Assembly (NCBI RefSeq): GCF_017744445.1 | Contig: NZ_JAGIBH010000004.1 | Location: forward strand, 233,937-297,936 | Source: Caulobacter sp. | Lineage (GTDB): Bacteria; Pseudomonadota; Alphaproteobacteria; Caulobacterales; Caulobacteraceae | Direction: 5' to 3' | DNA length: 64,000 nt | Shown here: piece by piece, positions 20,480 to 29,342 of the stretch | Position numbering within the stretch: the stretch's first letter is position 1 | Layout: each line of letters starts with the position of its first letter | The notes under the pieces: model-generated | What the model was told of the DNA's origin: nothing | Database searches by the model: none | The model's input: the letters and a program-made list of their open reading frames with translations, nothing else | Translations under genes and position numbers: made by a program

Positions 20480-20693
20480 CGAACTCTTTGAATCAGGGCC
20501 TGTTCGCCCGCTTCCGATGACATCGAAAACGGACAGGCCCTGCACGATCTGACGCCGTGTCCTGGGCACACTGACCGTCGCTCCCTTGCGAGACAAGAGA
20601 TTCCGTACGGTAAAGCAGGGAGTTTCCTTCTGTCGCCGAGACGCTCTAGTCTGAGCAAATGGGCGTGAATCTCAAAGTAGTCGGGGCGAGCTG

Positions 20694-21746
20694 ATGGCTT
20701 CGGTGACGATCTACGACGTCGCCGCGAAGGCGGGCGTCTCGATCAAGACTGTTTCGCGGGTGATGAACAAGGAGCCGAACGTTCGGCCCGCCATGCGCGA
20801 TCGCGTGCTCGAGGCGGCCGGCGAGCTCGGCTATAGCCCGAATCTGTCGGCGCGCAGCCTGGCCGGTTCGCGCTCGTTCGTGATCGCCGTCTTCGTCGAC
20901 GCGGCCCTGACCATCGACCACTGGCAAAGCGAGCGCGGCGCCGACTACCTGTCGCGCATCCAGCTGGGTGCGACGCTGGTGTGCCGCGACCAGGGCTATC
21001 ACCTGCTGATCGAGTTGATCGACAATGACGGCCCGAACTGCCGCCAGGACGTCGCGGGCTTCCTGGCGGCCCTGAAGCCGGACGGCGTGATCCTGACCCC
21101 GCCCTCTTCCGACAACCCGGCGGTGCTGGAGATCCTGGACAAGGCCGGCACGCCTTATGTCCGCGTCGGTCCGGAGAACGCCGAAGGCCTGGGGCCGCGC
21201 GTGCACATGGACGACATCGCCGCCGCCCGCGAGATGACCCAGCACCTGGCCGACCTGGGCCACAAGCGCATCGGCTTCATCGTCGGCGAGCCGCGCTACG
21301 GCGCCAGCCAGGCGCGGCGCGAGGGGTATCTGGAGGCTATGAAGGCTCGCGGCCTGCCCGTGGCCGACAGTTGGGTGCGCCAGGGCGACTTCACCTTCCA
21401 GTCGGGACTGGAGCAGGCCAAGGCCTTGCTGGCCCTGCCCGACCGCCCGACGGCGATCTTCGCGTCGAACGACGACATGGCGCTGGGCTGTATCGCCGCG
21501 ATCGCGGAGGCCGGGCTGATGACGCCGGGCGACATCTCGGTGGCGGGCTTCGACGATAGTCCGAGTTCACGCTTCAGCCGGCCGCAACTGACCACGGTGC
21601 GTCAGCCGGTGGCGGAGATGTCCTCGGCGGCGGCCAAGTTGCTGATCGCCCGGGCCAAGAGCAGTGAACCGCCTGAACGGCCGGTCGACGTGCTCCTGCC
21701 CTTCGAACTGATCCACCGCGCTTCGACGGCGCCGCCGCCGAAGTAG
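20694..21746 (+). CDS. LacI-family transcriptional regulator
   Basis: A 350-residue regulator. The N-terminal LacI helix-turn-helix (VTIYDVAAKAGVSIKTVSRV, then hinge-helix region LSARSLAGSRS) is followed by a periplasmic-binding-like effector domain (FASNDDMALGCIAAIAEAGL, and SVAGFDDSPSSRFSRPQLTT). It is divergent from the MFS transporter, its likeliest target, with 249 bases between. An 8-bp palindrome CCGTACGG (20603-20610) lies in that gap. It is convergent with the chemoreceptor gene, only 6 bases apart. Confidence 0.94.
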   Translation: MASVTIYDVAAKAGVSIKTVSRVMNKEPNVRPAMRDRVLEAAGELGYSPNLSARSLAGSRSFVIAVFVDAALTIDHWQSERGADYLSRIQLGATLVCRDQGYHLLIELIDNDGPNCRQDVAGFLAALKPDGVILTPPSSDNPAVLEILDKAGTPYVRVGPENAEGLGPRVHMDDIAAAREMTQHLADLGHKRIGFIVGEPRYGASQARREGYLEAMKARGLPVADSWVRQGDFTFQSGLEQAKALLALPDRPTAIFASNDDMALGCIAAIAEAGLMTPGDISVAGFDDSPSSRFSRPQLTTVRQPVAEMSSAAAKLLIARAKSSEPPERPVDVLLPFELIHRASTAPPPK

Positions 21747-21752
21747 ACGATC

Positions 21753-23306
21753 TTACCGCCCCGGACGGGCGAAAGCGGCGACGCGAGCGCGGGCGGCGTG
21801 GACCGGGTTCTCGGCCGGTTGCTCGCGGACGGTCGGCTGGAAGCTTTGTTGGCGACCGCCCAGGCGGAAGGCGCCGACGCGGTTCGACAGGTCCGCGGCC
21901 TCGACCCGCAGAGCGTGGGTGGCTTCGGTCGATTGCGAGACCATGGCGGCGTTACGCTGGGTCACCTGGTCCAGCTGGTTCACGGCCGAATTGACCTGCC
22001 CCAGGGCCGTGGCCTGCTCGCTGGCCGAAGCGGCGATGGCGTTGACCAGCTCGTCGATGCCGCCGACCTTCTCATGGATGCCGCGCAGGGCCTCGCCGGT
22101 CTGGCTGACCAGCTCGACGCCCTCGCTGACCTGGCGGCTGCTCTCGGTGATCAACGACTTGATGTCGCTGGCCGCTTGGGCCGAGCGTTGGGCCAGGGCC
22201 CGCACTTCCTGCGCCACGACGGCGAAGCCCTTGCCGGTGTCGCCCGCGCGGGCGGCCTCGACGCCGGCGTTCAGGGCCAACAGGTTGGTCTGGAAGGCGA
22301 TCTCATCGATCATGCCCAGGATCTGGTTCACCTGCTGTGACTGGGCCTCGATCTTCGTCATGGCCTCGGCGGCGCGGGTGACGATCTGGCCCGAGCGCTC
22401 GGCTTCGGTCGAGGCTTCGGCGACGCGCGAGGACACCTCGCGAGCGCTCTGAGCGGTCTTGCCGACAGCGCCGGTCAGCTCTTCGACGGCGGCGGCGGTC
22501 TGCTCCAGCGTGGCGGCCTGCTGCTCGGTGCGCTGCGACAGGTCCTCGGCGCTGCGGGCGATGTCGTCCGCGCCCGAGCGGATGCCGCCGGCCGAGTGCT
22601 CGACCGAACGCATGGCTTCGGCCAGAGCGCCGGCGGCCTGCTCGAAGTCGGTCTTCAGGCTGTGGAACTCGGGGGCCAGGTCGCCCTCGACGCGGGCGGT
22701 CAGATCGCCGGCGGCCAGGCGGGCCAGAGCCTCGCCCACCGCCTTCACGGCCTGGGCCTGGCGAGCCTCGGCGGCTTCGCGCTCGGCCTCCAGGGCGTCG
22801 CGCTCTTCCTGCAGCAGTTCCAGGTAGCAGGAGATGGCCAGTTCCATGTCCAGGAACACGGCCTTGGTCAGGGCCGACAGGCCGTCGGCCAGCTCGGCGT
22901 CCGACTTGGCGGCGTTGCTGAACATCCCCTTGGCGCGCTTGGCGACGACGGCGCGGATCAGCTCCTCGGCCACCAGGGCGTAGCCGCCGATGTACCACTG
23001 CGGTTCCAGATCGGCGTCGACGTGGGCGCGACCGATGCGCTCGACGTCGCGGACATAGGTCTCGCCGTAGTCCGCCTGGGCGATCCGGCGCCAGTGGGCG
23101 GCCTGGGCGCGCTCGGCGCCGTTCATGTGGGCGTCGTCGCGGAACTTTCCGCGCGTCTCGGGGAACAGGCGGACCTGATTGTAGAACTTGCCCAGGGCTC
23201 CGGCGATCTCGGCGTCGATCACCGGCTTGATCGCGCGCAGGGCCGTCCGCGAGCGCTCGTCGAAGCGCATGAAGGCCATCCGCTTATCAAGCTTGTGAGC
23301 GCTCAT
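21753..23306 (-). CDS. Globin-coupled methyl-accepting chemotaxis protein
   Basis: A soluble aerotaxis-type transducer of about 517 residues from the ATG at 23306. Upstream in-frame codons to 23429 look non-coding. The N-terminal protoglobin domain (about 1-180) has the haem-proximal region ERIGRAHVDADLEPQWYIGG. It is followed by a short HAMP-like linker and a long coiled-coil signalling domain with the hairpin tip IDEIAFQTNLLALNAGVEAA. No membrane segments are seen. Globin-coupled transducers of the HemAT type sense oxygen and signal to CheA. A degenerate CtrA-like TTAACCAACATTGAA lies upstream at 23364-23378. Confidence 0.92.
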   Translation of the reverse strand: MSAHKLDKRMAFMRFDERSRTALRAIKPVIDAEIAGALGKFYNQVRLFPETRGKFRDDAHMNGAERAQAAHWRRIAQADYGETYVRDVERIGRAHVDADLEPQWYIGGYALVAEELIRAVVAKRAKGMFSNAAKSDAELADGLSALTKAVFLDMELAISCYLELLQEERDALEAEREAAEARQAQAVKAVGEALARLAAGDLTARVEGDLAPEFHSLKTDFEQAAGALAEAMRSVEHSAGGIRSGADDIARSAEDLSQRTEQQAATLEQTAAAVEELTGAVGKTAQSAREVSSRVAEASTEAERSGQIVTRAAEAMTKIEAQSQQVNQILGMIDEIAFQTNLLALNAGVEAARAGDTGKGFAVVAQEVRALAQRSAQAASDIKSLITESSRQVSEGVELVSQTGEALRGIHEKVGGIDELVNAIAASASEQATALGQVNSAVNQLDQVTQRNAAMVSQSTEATHALRVEAADLSNRVGAFRLGGRQQSFQPTVREQPAENPVHAARARVAAFARPGR

Positions 23307-23560
23307 GTCTTGGACTCCGACTCGAGGGTAAGGTTTCGTTGACCATGTCAGTGACGGGAATCCGTTAACCAACATTGAAGTTCGGCGCGATGCGCCCCGT
23401 GGCCGCACCGCGCATGGGGATCGAGCCAAAAGCCAGGCGCCACGTGCGTTTCGTCACGATATCGCCTTAAGCAGCAACAAGCTGCGCCTTGGCGCGTTTT
23501 GGACTTGTCAGGTCCACGGCAGGGCTTGGATATAACCAGGAAACGAGCCTCAAGGACTTC

Positions 23561-24676
23561 ATGGCGCTTCCGGCGGACTTCACCTTGACCGAACAGGACG
23601 GCCGTACGGCGGCGGTGCTGTCGGGGGACTGGACCGCGCGGGGTCTGTTCGACGCCGGGCTTCGGCTGGACGACGCGCTGGCGAAGGCGCGCGATCTGGA
23701 TCTGGACCTGACCGGCGTCAATCGCTGCGACACCGCCGGCGCCTACGCCATCCTGCGCGCCGCCGGCGATCGCCTGAGGCCCGAGCAGGTCCAGGCCCGC
23801 CGCGAAGTGCTGCGTCTCTTGGAGCTGGTCGGCGCCGCCATCCAGGTCGAGCCCGAGCCCACCGTACGCTCGCGCGGCTTTCACGCCCTGCTGGCCCGGA
23901 TCGGCAAGGGCGTCTTTGGCCTGTTCGACGACGCCTATGGCACCATGGTGTTCCTGGGCCACCTGCTGGTCGCCCTGGGACGCAGTATCGCCGATCCCCG
24001 CCGCATCCGCTGGGCGCCGACCGTGGCTCTGTGCGAGCGCGCGGGCCTGGACGCCATGCCGATCGTGGCCGTCACGACCTTCTTCATCGGCGCGGTGGTG
24101 GCCCTGCTGGGCGCCAACATGCTGACCGACTTCGGGGCCCAGGTGTATTCGGTCGAGCTGATCGGCATCTCGGTGATGCGCGAGTTCAACATCCTGATCA
24201 CCGCCATCCTGCTGGCCGGCCGCTCGGCCTCCAGCTTCGCGGCCGAGATCGGCTCGATGAAGATGAACCAGGAGATCGACGCCATGCAGGTCATGGGCGT
24301 GGACCCCTACGAGGCGCTGGTCCTGCCCAGATTCGCCGCCCTGCTCTTCACGATCCCACTGCTGGTGTTCGTGGCCACGATCGCCGGCCTGGCCGGCGGC
24401 ATCCTGGTCGTCTGGGTCGTGCTGGACCTGTCGCCGACCTTCTTCCTGCAGCGGATCATCGACTTCGTCGGCGTCACGCACTTCTGGATCGGCATGTGCA
24501 AGGCGCCCGTCATGGCCGCGGTGATCGCCGCGATCGGTTGCCGCCAGGGCATGGAGGTCGGCAACGACGTCGAGTCCCTGGGCCGGCGCGTGACGGCGGC
24601 GGTGGTGCACGCCATCTTTGCCATCATCCTGATCGACGCGGTCTTCGCCCTGATCTTCATGGAGCTGGACATATGA
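23561..24676 (+). CDS. mlaE: MlaE-family ABC permease with N-terminal STAS domain
   Basis: Inner-membrane permease of about 371 residues. Residues 1-95 form a STAS-like domain (TLTEQDGRTAAVLSG, and LDLTGVNRCDTAGAYAIL), corresponding to the separate MlaB of E. coli. The MlaE permease domain follows with ALCERAGLDAMPIVAVTTF, and GAQVYSVELIGISVMREFN. The ATG at 23561 has AAGGA 5 bases upstream; the longer frame from 23489 is not used. Its stop overlaps mlaF (ATGA). It belongs to an intermembrane phospholipid transport system. Confidence 0.93.
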   Translation: MALPADFTLTEQDGRTAAVLSGDWTARGLFDAGLRLDDALAKARDLDLDLTGVNRCDTAGAYAILRAAGDRLRPEQVQARREVLRLLELVGAAIQVEPEPTVRSRGFHALLARIGKGVFGLFDDAYGTMVFLGHLLVALGRSIADPRRIRWAPTVALCERAGLDAMPIVAVTTFFIGAVVALLGANMLTDFGAQVYSVELIGISVMREFNILITAILLAGRSASSFAAEIGSMKMNQEIDAMQVMGVDPYEALVLPRFAALLFTIPLLVFVATIAGLAGGILVVWVVLDLSPTFFLQRIIDFVGVTHFWIGMCKAPVMAAVIAAIGCRQGMEVGNDVESLGRRVTAAVVHAIFAIILIDAVFALIFMELDI

Positions 24677-25509
24677 CCGGCCCCGCCGTGATCCCTCCCG
24701 CCGTAGAGACGGCCGACACCGAAAAACATCCGATCGAAGTGCAGGGCCTGCTCTCGTGCTTCGGCGAGAACGTCATCCACGACGGCCTCGATTTGAAGGT
24801 CGAGCGGGGCGAGGTGCTGGGCGTCGTCGGCGGTTCGGGCACCGGCAAGTCGGTGCTGCTCAACACCATCATCGGCCTGAAGGTCCCAGACGGCGGCACG
24901 GTGCGGCTGTTCGGCGGCGACATGCGCGTGGCCTCGCGCCGGCGGTGGTCGTCGGTCGAGCGGCGCTGGGGCGTCCTCTTCCAGCAAGGCGCCCTCTTCT
25001 CGAACCTGACGGTGCGCGAGAACGTCGCCGCGCCGCTGTACGAACACACCAAGCTACCGCGTCGCGAGATCGAGGAAATCGCCGATCTCAAGATCGCCAT
25101 GGTCGGCCTGCCGGCCCGCGCGGCCCTGCTCAAGCCCGCCGAGCTGTCGGGCGGCATGCGCAAGCGCGCCGGCCTGGCCCGCGCCCTGGCCATGGATCCC
25201 GAGCTGCTGTTCCTGGACGAGCCCACGGCGGGCCTGGACCCCATCGGCGCCGAGGCCTTCGACGCGCTGATCAAGGACCTCTCCGACAGCCTGGACCTCA
25301 CCGTCTTCATGATCACCCACGACCTGGACAGCCTCTACGCGATCACCGACCGCGTGGCCGTGCTGGCCGACAAAAAGGTGGTCGCCGTGGCGCCCGTGCG
25401 CGAGCTCGAGCGTTCGGATCATCCCTGGATCAAGCAATACTTCCTGGGCCCCCGGGGTCGCGCCGCCGCGACCGCCGAGGATCCGGCCGAGGCAAGGACG
25501 GACTTCTGA
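24673..25509 (+). CDS. mlaF: MlaF-family ABC transporter ATP-binding protein
   Basis: ATPase of 278 residues. It has Walker A GGSGTGKSVLLN, signature LSGGMRKRAGLARAL, Walker B LLFLDEPTAGLDP and the H-loop MITHDLDSL. GGMRKR in the signature is typical of the MlaF/MKL group. The start ATG overlaps the mlaE stop and the end overlaps mlaD (TGATG), so the genes are translationally coupled. The open frame continues much further upstream in this phase, but that part is the shadow of mlaE. Confidence 0.94.
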   Translation: MTGPAVIPPAVETADTEKHPIEVQGLLSCFGENVIHDGLDLKVERGEVLGVVGGSGTGKSVLLNTIIGLKVPDGGTVRLFGGDMRVASRRRWSSVERRWGVLFQQGALFSNLTVRENVAAPLYEHTKLPRREIEEIADLKIAMVGLPARAALLKPAELSGGMRKRAGLARALAMDPELLFLDEPTAGLDPIGAEAFDALIKDLSDSLDLTVFMITHDLDSLYAITDRVAVLADKKVVAVAPVRELERSDHPWIKQYFLGPRGRAAATAEDPAEARTDF

Positions 25510-26447
25510 TGGAAAGAAACGCCAACTACGCCCTGGTCGGGGCCATATCGCTGGCCCTGTTCATGGGCCTGGTGATCTTCGTGGTCTGGCTGGCCAAGGT
25601 CAGCTTCACGCGCGACTACGACCTGTACGACATCCTGTTCGTCGGTCCGGTGCGCGGCCTGTCCACGGGCGGCGAGGTGCACTTCAACGGCATCAAGGTC
25701 GGCGAGGTCAGCCGCATCGAACTGGACAAGACCGATCCGAACCGCGTCATCGCCCGCGTGCGCATGACCTCGGACGTGCCGGTCAAGGTCGACAGCTACG
25801 CCACGCTGGAGCCGCAGGGCATCACGGGCGTCAACTACGTCCAGATCACCGCTGGCTCGCCGAACAAGGAGCTGCTGAAGGACACCGTCAAGAACGGCAA
25901 GGTGCCCGTCCTGCGCAGCCAGCGCAGCGCCCTCTCCGACCTGTTGGAAGGCGGCGGCACGGTGCTGACCCGCACCATCGAGGCGCTGGACCGCGTCAAC
26001 CGCGTGCTGTCCGACCAGAACATCAAGACCTTCAGCGCCTCGCTCAGCGACGTCCAGGCGGTCACCGCCGAGCTGCGCGAGCGCAAGGAGATCATCGCCG
26101 ACGCCCAGAAGGCGCTGCAGAGCATCGACCAGACCGCCCAGTCGATCACCGAGCTGTCCAAGAGCGCCAACGGCCTGGTCGATGGCGACGGCAAGCGCAC
26201 CCTGAAGGAACTGGGCGACGCCGCCGCCGAGCTGAAGGCCGCCGCCAAGGACGCCCGCGGCATGGTCGGCAAGCTGGAAGGCCCGACCACCGACTTCGCC
26301 ACGACCGGCCTGCCGCAGCTGTCGTCGGCCATCGTCACCCTGCAGTCGGCCGCCGAGTCCCTGGACCGCCTGGTGGCCGACGTCGAACAGAACCCTCGAG
26401 GCTTGGTCGGCAAGGCGCCCGCCAAGGAAGTGGAGGTCAAGCCGTGA
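25509..26447 (+). CDS. mlaD: MlaD-like MCE-domain protein
   Basis: Substrate-binding subunit of 312 residues. An N-terminal membrane anchor (YALVGAISLALFMGLVIFVVWLA) is followed by one MCE domain (VRGLSTGGEVHFNGIKVGEV, then YATLEPQGITGVNYVQI) at about 40-125. A long helical C-terminal tail rich in Ala, Glu and Lys follows and may span part of the periplasm. It sits between mlaF and a PqiC-like lipoprotein with overlapping ends. The tail is much longer than in E. coli MlaD, as in many alphaproteobacterial MCE proteins. Confidence 0.92.
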   Translation: MERNANYALVGAISLALFMGLVIFVVWLAKVSFTRDYDLYDILFVGPVRGLSTGGEVHFNGIKVGEVSRIELDKTDPNRVIARVRMTSDVPVKVDSYATLEPQGITGVNYVQITAGSPNKELLKDTVKNGKVPVLRSQRSALSDLLEGGGTVLTRTIEALDRVNRVLSDQNIKTFSASLSDVQAVTAELRERKEIIADAQKALQSIDQTAQSITELSKSANGLVDGDGKRTLKELGDAAAELKAAAKDARGMVGKLEGPTTDFATTGLPQLSSAIVTLQSAAESLDRLVADVEQNPRGLVGKAPAKEVEVKP

Positions 26448-27079
26448 GTCCGATGATCCGTAATACCGCCCGCGCTATGGCCGCCGCCGCGCTGGTGGTC
26501 AGCCTCTCCGGCTGCATCAGCGTCTTCCCGAAGGCCAAGCCGGCCAGCCTGTATCGCTTCGGCGAGGCCGAGGTCAGCGTGCCCAAGGGCCCGCCCGGCG
26601 CGATGTTCGGGGTGCTGAAGACGCCCTCGTCCTTCACCCGCGCCGCCGCTGGCGACCGCATCCTGACCAGCACCAATGGCGAGATGGCCTATATCGCCGA
26701 CGCCCGCTGGGTGTCGCCGGCCTTCGTGCTGTTCGAGGAAGCCACCGCTCGCGCCTTCGAGAACGACCCCGGCCGCGCCCGTCTGATCGGTCGCGGCGAA
26801 GTGGCCAAGGCCGACATGATGCTGCGGCTGGAAGTGCGCACCTTCGAGGCCGACTACGTCAACGGCCCCAAGGCCGCGCCGGAGGTGGTCGTGCGGGTGC
26901 GCGGCGTGCTGAACCGCAGCCAGGACCGCGCCCTGATCGGCGACCAGATCTTCGAAGCCCGCGTGAAGGCCGCCGACAACCGCGTCGGCGCCATCGTCCC
27001 GGCCTTCGACCAGGCGACGGCCAAGGTGCTGGGCGACGTGGTGGCGTGGGTGAATGGGTCGGGCAGCGGGCTGAAATAA
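26444..27079 (+). CDS. PqiC-like ABC-transport auxiliary lipoprotein
   Basis: Lipoprotein of 211 residues. It starts at GTG 26444, overlapping the mlaD stop by 4 bases, and its signal ends ALVVSLSGC with the lipid Cys at 24. The fold-level match is to the PqiC/DUF330-type transport auxiliary component (SLYRFGEAEVSV, then MAYIADARWVSPAFVLFEEA). It probably sits in the outer membrane as the receiving partner of the MCE system. No mlaC or mlaA lies beside it. Confidence 0.87.
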   Translation: MSPMIRNTARAMAAAALVVSLSGCISVFPKAKPASLYRFGEAEVSVPKGPPGAMFGVLKTPSSFTRAAAGDRILTSTNGEMAYIADARWVSPAFVLFEEATARAFENDPGRARLIGRGEVAKADMMLRLEVRTFEADYVNGPKAAPEVVVRVRGVLNRSQDRALIGDQIFEARVKAADNRVGAIVPAFDQATAKVLGDVVAWVNGSGSGLK

Positions 27080-27093
27080 CCCTTACACCGAGC

Positions 27094-27185
27094 ATCCCCG
27101 CGAAAGCGGGGATCCAAGCGGCGTTTGAGGCTTTAGCGCAGCGCCCTTCCTGAGCCTCGGCTTGGATCCCCGCTTTCGCGGGGAT
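27094..27185. repeat. Large inverted repeat between convergent genes (CCCCGC-GAAA-GCGGGG family)
   Basis: Two 26-bp arms (27094-27119 and 27160-27185) are perfect reverse complements. Each contains its own hairpin CCCCGCGAAAGCGGGG with a GAAA or TTTC loop. The element lies between the lipoprotein gene and the convergent NUDIX gene. It may act as a two-way terminator and is probably a REP-like mobile palindrome. Related GAAA-loop palindromes occur at 33072-33185 and 39901-39926. Confidence 0.8.
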
Positions 27186-27213
27186 AATCGGAGGATGGGA
27201 GGCTAAGAAGGCC

Positions 27214-27978
27214 TCAGAGCGCTGCCAGCGGCTCCGTCACAGGCCCGTAGCCGGCGTTCTCCTGGATCCGCAGGACCGGCCCGTCGATCCACGGTTCGAC
27301 CGTGACCAGCTCGCGCGCCTGGGCTCGCGCCACGGCGTCGGCCGGATCGGTGCTCTCGGCCAGCAGCTGCAGGTTCATGCGTGTGGGAAAGATCACCTTG
27401 CGCTGGCCCGACGCCGCCAGGTCCAGCGCAAGGCTCGGCGCGATCCACTCGGCGTCGACCGCTTCGTGGCCGTCGCAGATCGCCTGCTGAGCCAGCGGCG
27501 CGTGGGCGACGTAGAACCAGGTGTCGAAGCGCTTGGGCATCAGCTTGGGTGTGATCCAGCGGGCGAAGACCGTCAGCGCTGAGAGGTCCAGTTTCAGCCC
27601 CAGGTCCCGAACCACGTCGATGAAGGCGACCTTGTCCTGGGCCACCGCGTCGCGGATGGCCTTGGCCGCCTCGCCCGCATAGAAGGCCCCTTCCCGGTCA
27701 CGGGCCAGCAGCACGCCGGCCTCTTCATAGGCCTCGCGTAGAGCGGCGATCCGTAGCGCAACGCCGTCGCCGCCAACCTCATCGAAGCCGATCGCCAGGT
27801 CCCGCCAGCGCGGATCACTGTCGCCCTGATGGCTCTTGCCGCCCGGGAATACCAGGGCCCCGGCCGCGAAGTCGATCTGGTGATGCCGCTTGACCATCAG
27901 CACCTCGAACGAAGGCGCGTCTCGCAGCAGCAGGACAGTGGCGGCGAGACGGATCGCGCCCGGCAGGGAGTCAGACAT
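27214..27978 (-). CDS. NUDIX hydrolase
   Basis: A 254-residue protein with a NUDIX fold. LVFPGGKSHQGD opens the region and the catalytic helix reads ALREAYEEAGVLLARD, matching REXXEEXGU after a longer-than-usual insertion. It resembles the larger NUDT19/acyl-CoA-diphosphatase-like group, whose members hydrolyse nucleotide-linked or CoA substrates. The substrate here is unknown. The gene is convergent with the Mla operon across the 27094 repeat. Confidence 0.85.
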   Translation of the reverse strand: MSDSLPGAIRLAATVLLLRDAPSFEVLMVKRHHQIDFAAGALVFPGGKSHQGDSDPRWRDLAIGFDEVGGDGVALRIAALREAYEEAGVLLARDREGAFYAGEAAKAIRDAVAQDKVAFIDVVRDLGLKLDLSALTVFARWITPKLMPKRFDTWFYVAHAPLAQQAICDGHEAVDAEWIAPSLALDLAASGQRKVIFPTRMNLQLLAESTDPADAVARAQARELVTVEPWIDGPVLRIQENAGYGPVTEPLAAL

Positions 27979-28046
27979 GCGGGAAGTCTGGCGCAGGTCC
28001 GTGCGCTTGCCCAGACCTCTTTCGAACGCCCGTTTAGTTTAGGCGC

Positions 28047-29195
28047 TTAGGCCGCGCCTTGGTCCGAGCGAGCCGCCCGACGCCGGTTGGCGCTCCGGTC
28101 CATACGCTCCAGCAGGTACTCATTGTCTTCACGCGAACCGGAGTGCGACGAGGTCAGGAAGCGCTGGATCATGTGTTCCTGGAAGCGCTCGCGATCATTC
28201 GCTCCACCGTCGAATTCCAGGCCGTGATAGGCGTCGACGCCCGCGCGGAACGCCGAATAGAGACGCGGCGGCAGGCCGGCGCGCTCGCAGATCGCCTTCA
28301 GGCCCAGGGGGCCGGCGTCGTGGATCATCAGCCAGGTGCGGTGGTGCGGCACGCCGGCCAGCTCGGCCACGGCCCACTCGAAGAAGGTCATGTGGCCATG
28401 GGCCAGGGCGCGCAGGATCAGCGACGGCGACAGCCGGCCGACCTTGTGCAGGTGGGCGACGAAGCCCTTGGGGTCGGCGGCGCGTCCGGCCTGGTCGACG
28501 AGGTCGATCGTGGCCCGCTCCTTGGCGCCGACGATCAGCTCCATGGTCAGCTCGGCCGACAGGGCGTGGCTGGACAGGATGTGGTCGCGAAGCTGGTCGC
28601 CGACCATCTCGATCAGGCGCTCGGTCACCGCCAGCGGCAGGGCCGTGCGATAGGCCACGGCCTGCAGCACGGTCTCGGACTTGGCGAAACGATCCAGGGC
28701 CTTTTGCAGCGCCACTTCCGAGAAGCGGGCGTTGTCGTTGGCGCAGGCCGTGGCGACCACGTCCTCATTGCCCTGCTCGACCAGCATCGTGGTGATCTTG
28801 GCCGACAGCTTGGGACGCTTGGCCACCGCCATCTGGCGCACGGGACCGCCGACGCGGACGATCTCGGCCAGGTCGGTGTCGGTGAACACCGGCGAGAAGC
28901 TGATGATCGGCAGGCTGACGCTCTCGACGTCGCGCGCCAGGCGGTTGGCGACGTCGGCCGGCAGGGCCTGGGAATTCTTGAGCGTGACCGCCATGGCACG
29001 GCGGACCAGCTCGGCGGCGTCGGCGGCCATCACCCGCAGGATGTCGTGCGCGACCTCGCGCTCGTCGTCGGTGAGGACGGCGCGATCGATGTTCCGGCAC
29101 AGCTTGTGCGCCGCCAGGGCCCGCTCGTCAGGCGTCGCGCCCTTCACGAGCATGCGGATGTCGGAGTCGGTAAGTGCAGCGCGGGTGGTGGCCAT
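28047..29195 (-). CDS. DUF2336 domain protein
   Basis: Soluble helical-repeat protein of 382 residues, typical of the alphaproteobacterial DUF2336 family. HEAT-like helices run throughout (for example VANRLARDVESVSLPIISFS, and TERLIEMVGDQLRDHILSSH). No catalytic motif is seen. It is divergent from a hybrid histidine kinase, 147 bases away, and the two may share a control region. The role is unknown; some family members are linked to cell-cycle or signalling functions. Confidence 0.85.
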   Translation of the reverse strand: MATTRAALTDSDIRMLVKGATPDERALAAHKLCRNIDRAVLTDDEREVAHDILRVMAADAAELVRRAMAVTLKNSQALPADVANRLARDVESVSLPIISFSPVFTDTDLAEIVRVGGPVRQMAVAKRPKLSAKITTMLVEQGNEDVVATACANDNARFSEVALQKALDRFAKSETVLQAVAYRTALPLAVTERLIEMVGDQLRDHILSSHALSAELTMELIVGAKERATIDLVDQAGRAADPKGFVAHLHKVGRLSPSLILRALAHGHMTFFEWAVAELAGVPHHRTWLMIHDAGPLGLKAICERAGLPPRLYSAFRAGVDAYHGLEFDGGANDRERFQEHMIQRFLTSSHSGSREDNEYLLERMDRSANRRRAARSDQGAA

Positions 29196-29342
29196 GGTTC
29201 GCCTACCGGGAGCTATGTCTGGAGTCGCATCGTCGACGGTTAGGCTTAATGATTGTTTGCCTTAGGAAGCTGTGGATTAACGATGTCCCGTAACCGGGTA
29301 CCAACCACGCTGGCCTAAGGTTCGCGCTCAACGAAGAGGAGC

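Noticed and set aside
20603..20610. CCGTACGG as the LacI operator
   Set aside because: Only 8 bp and without the usual central CG flanked by longer arms; kept as a note, not a site call.
23489..23560. Longer N-terminus for the MlaE protein
   Set aside because: The ATG at 23561 has an AAGGA site at correct spacing and starts the STAS fold; the extra codons overlap the likely promoter region.
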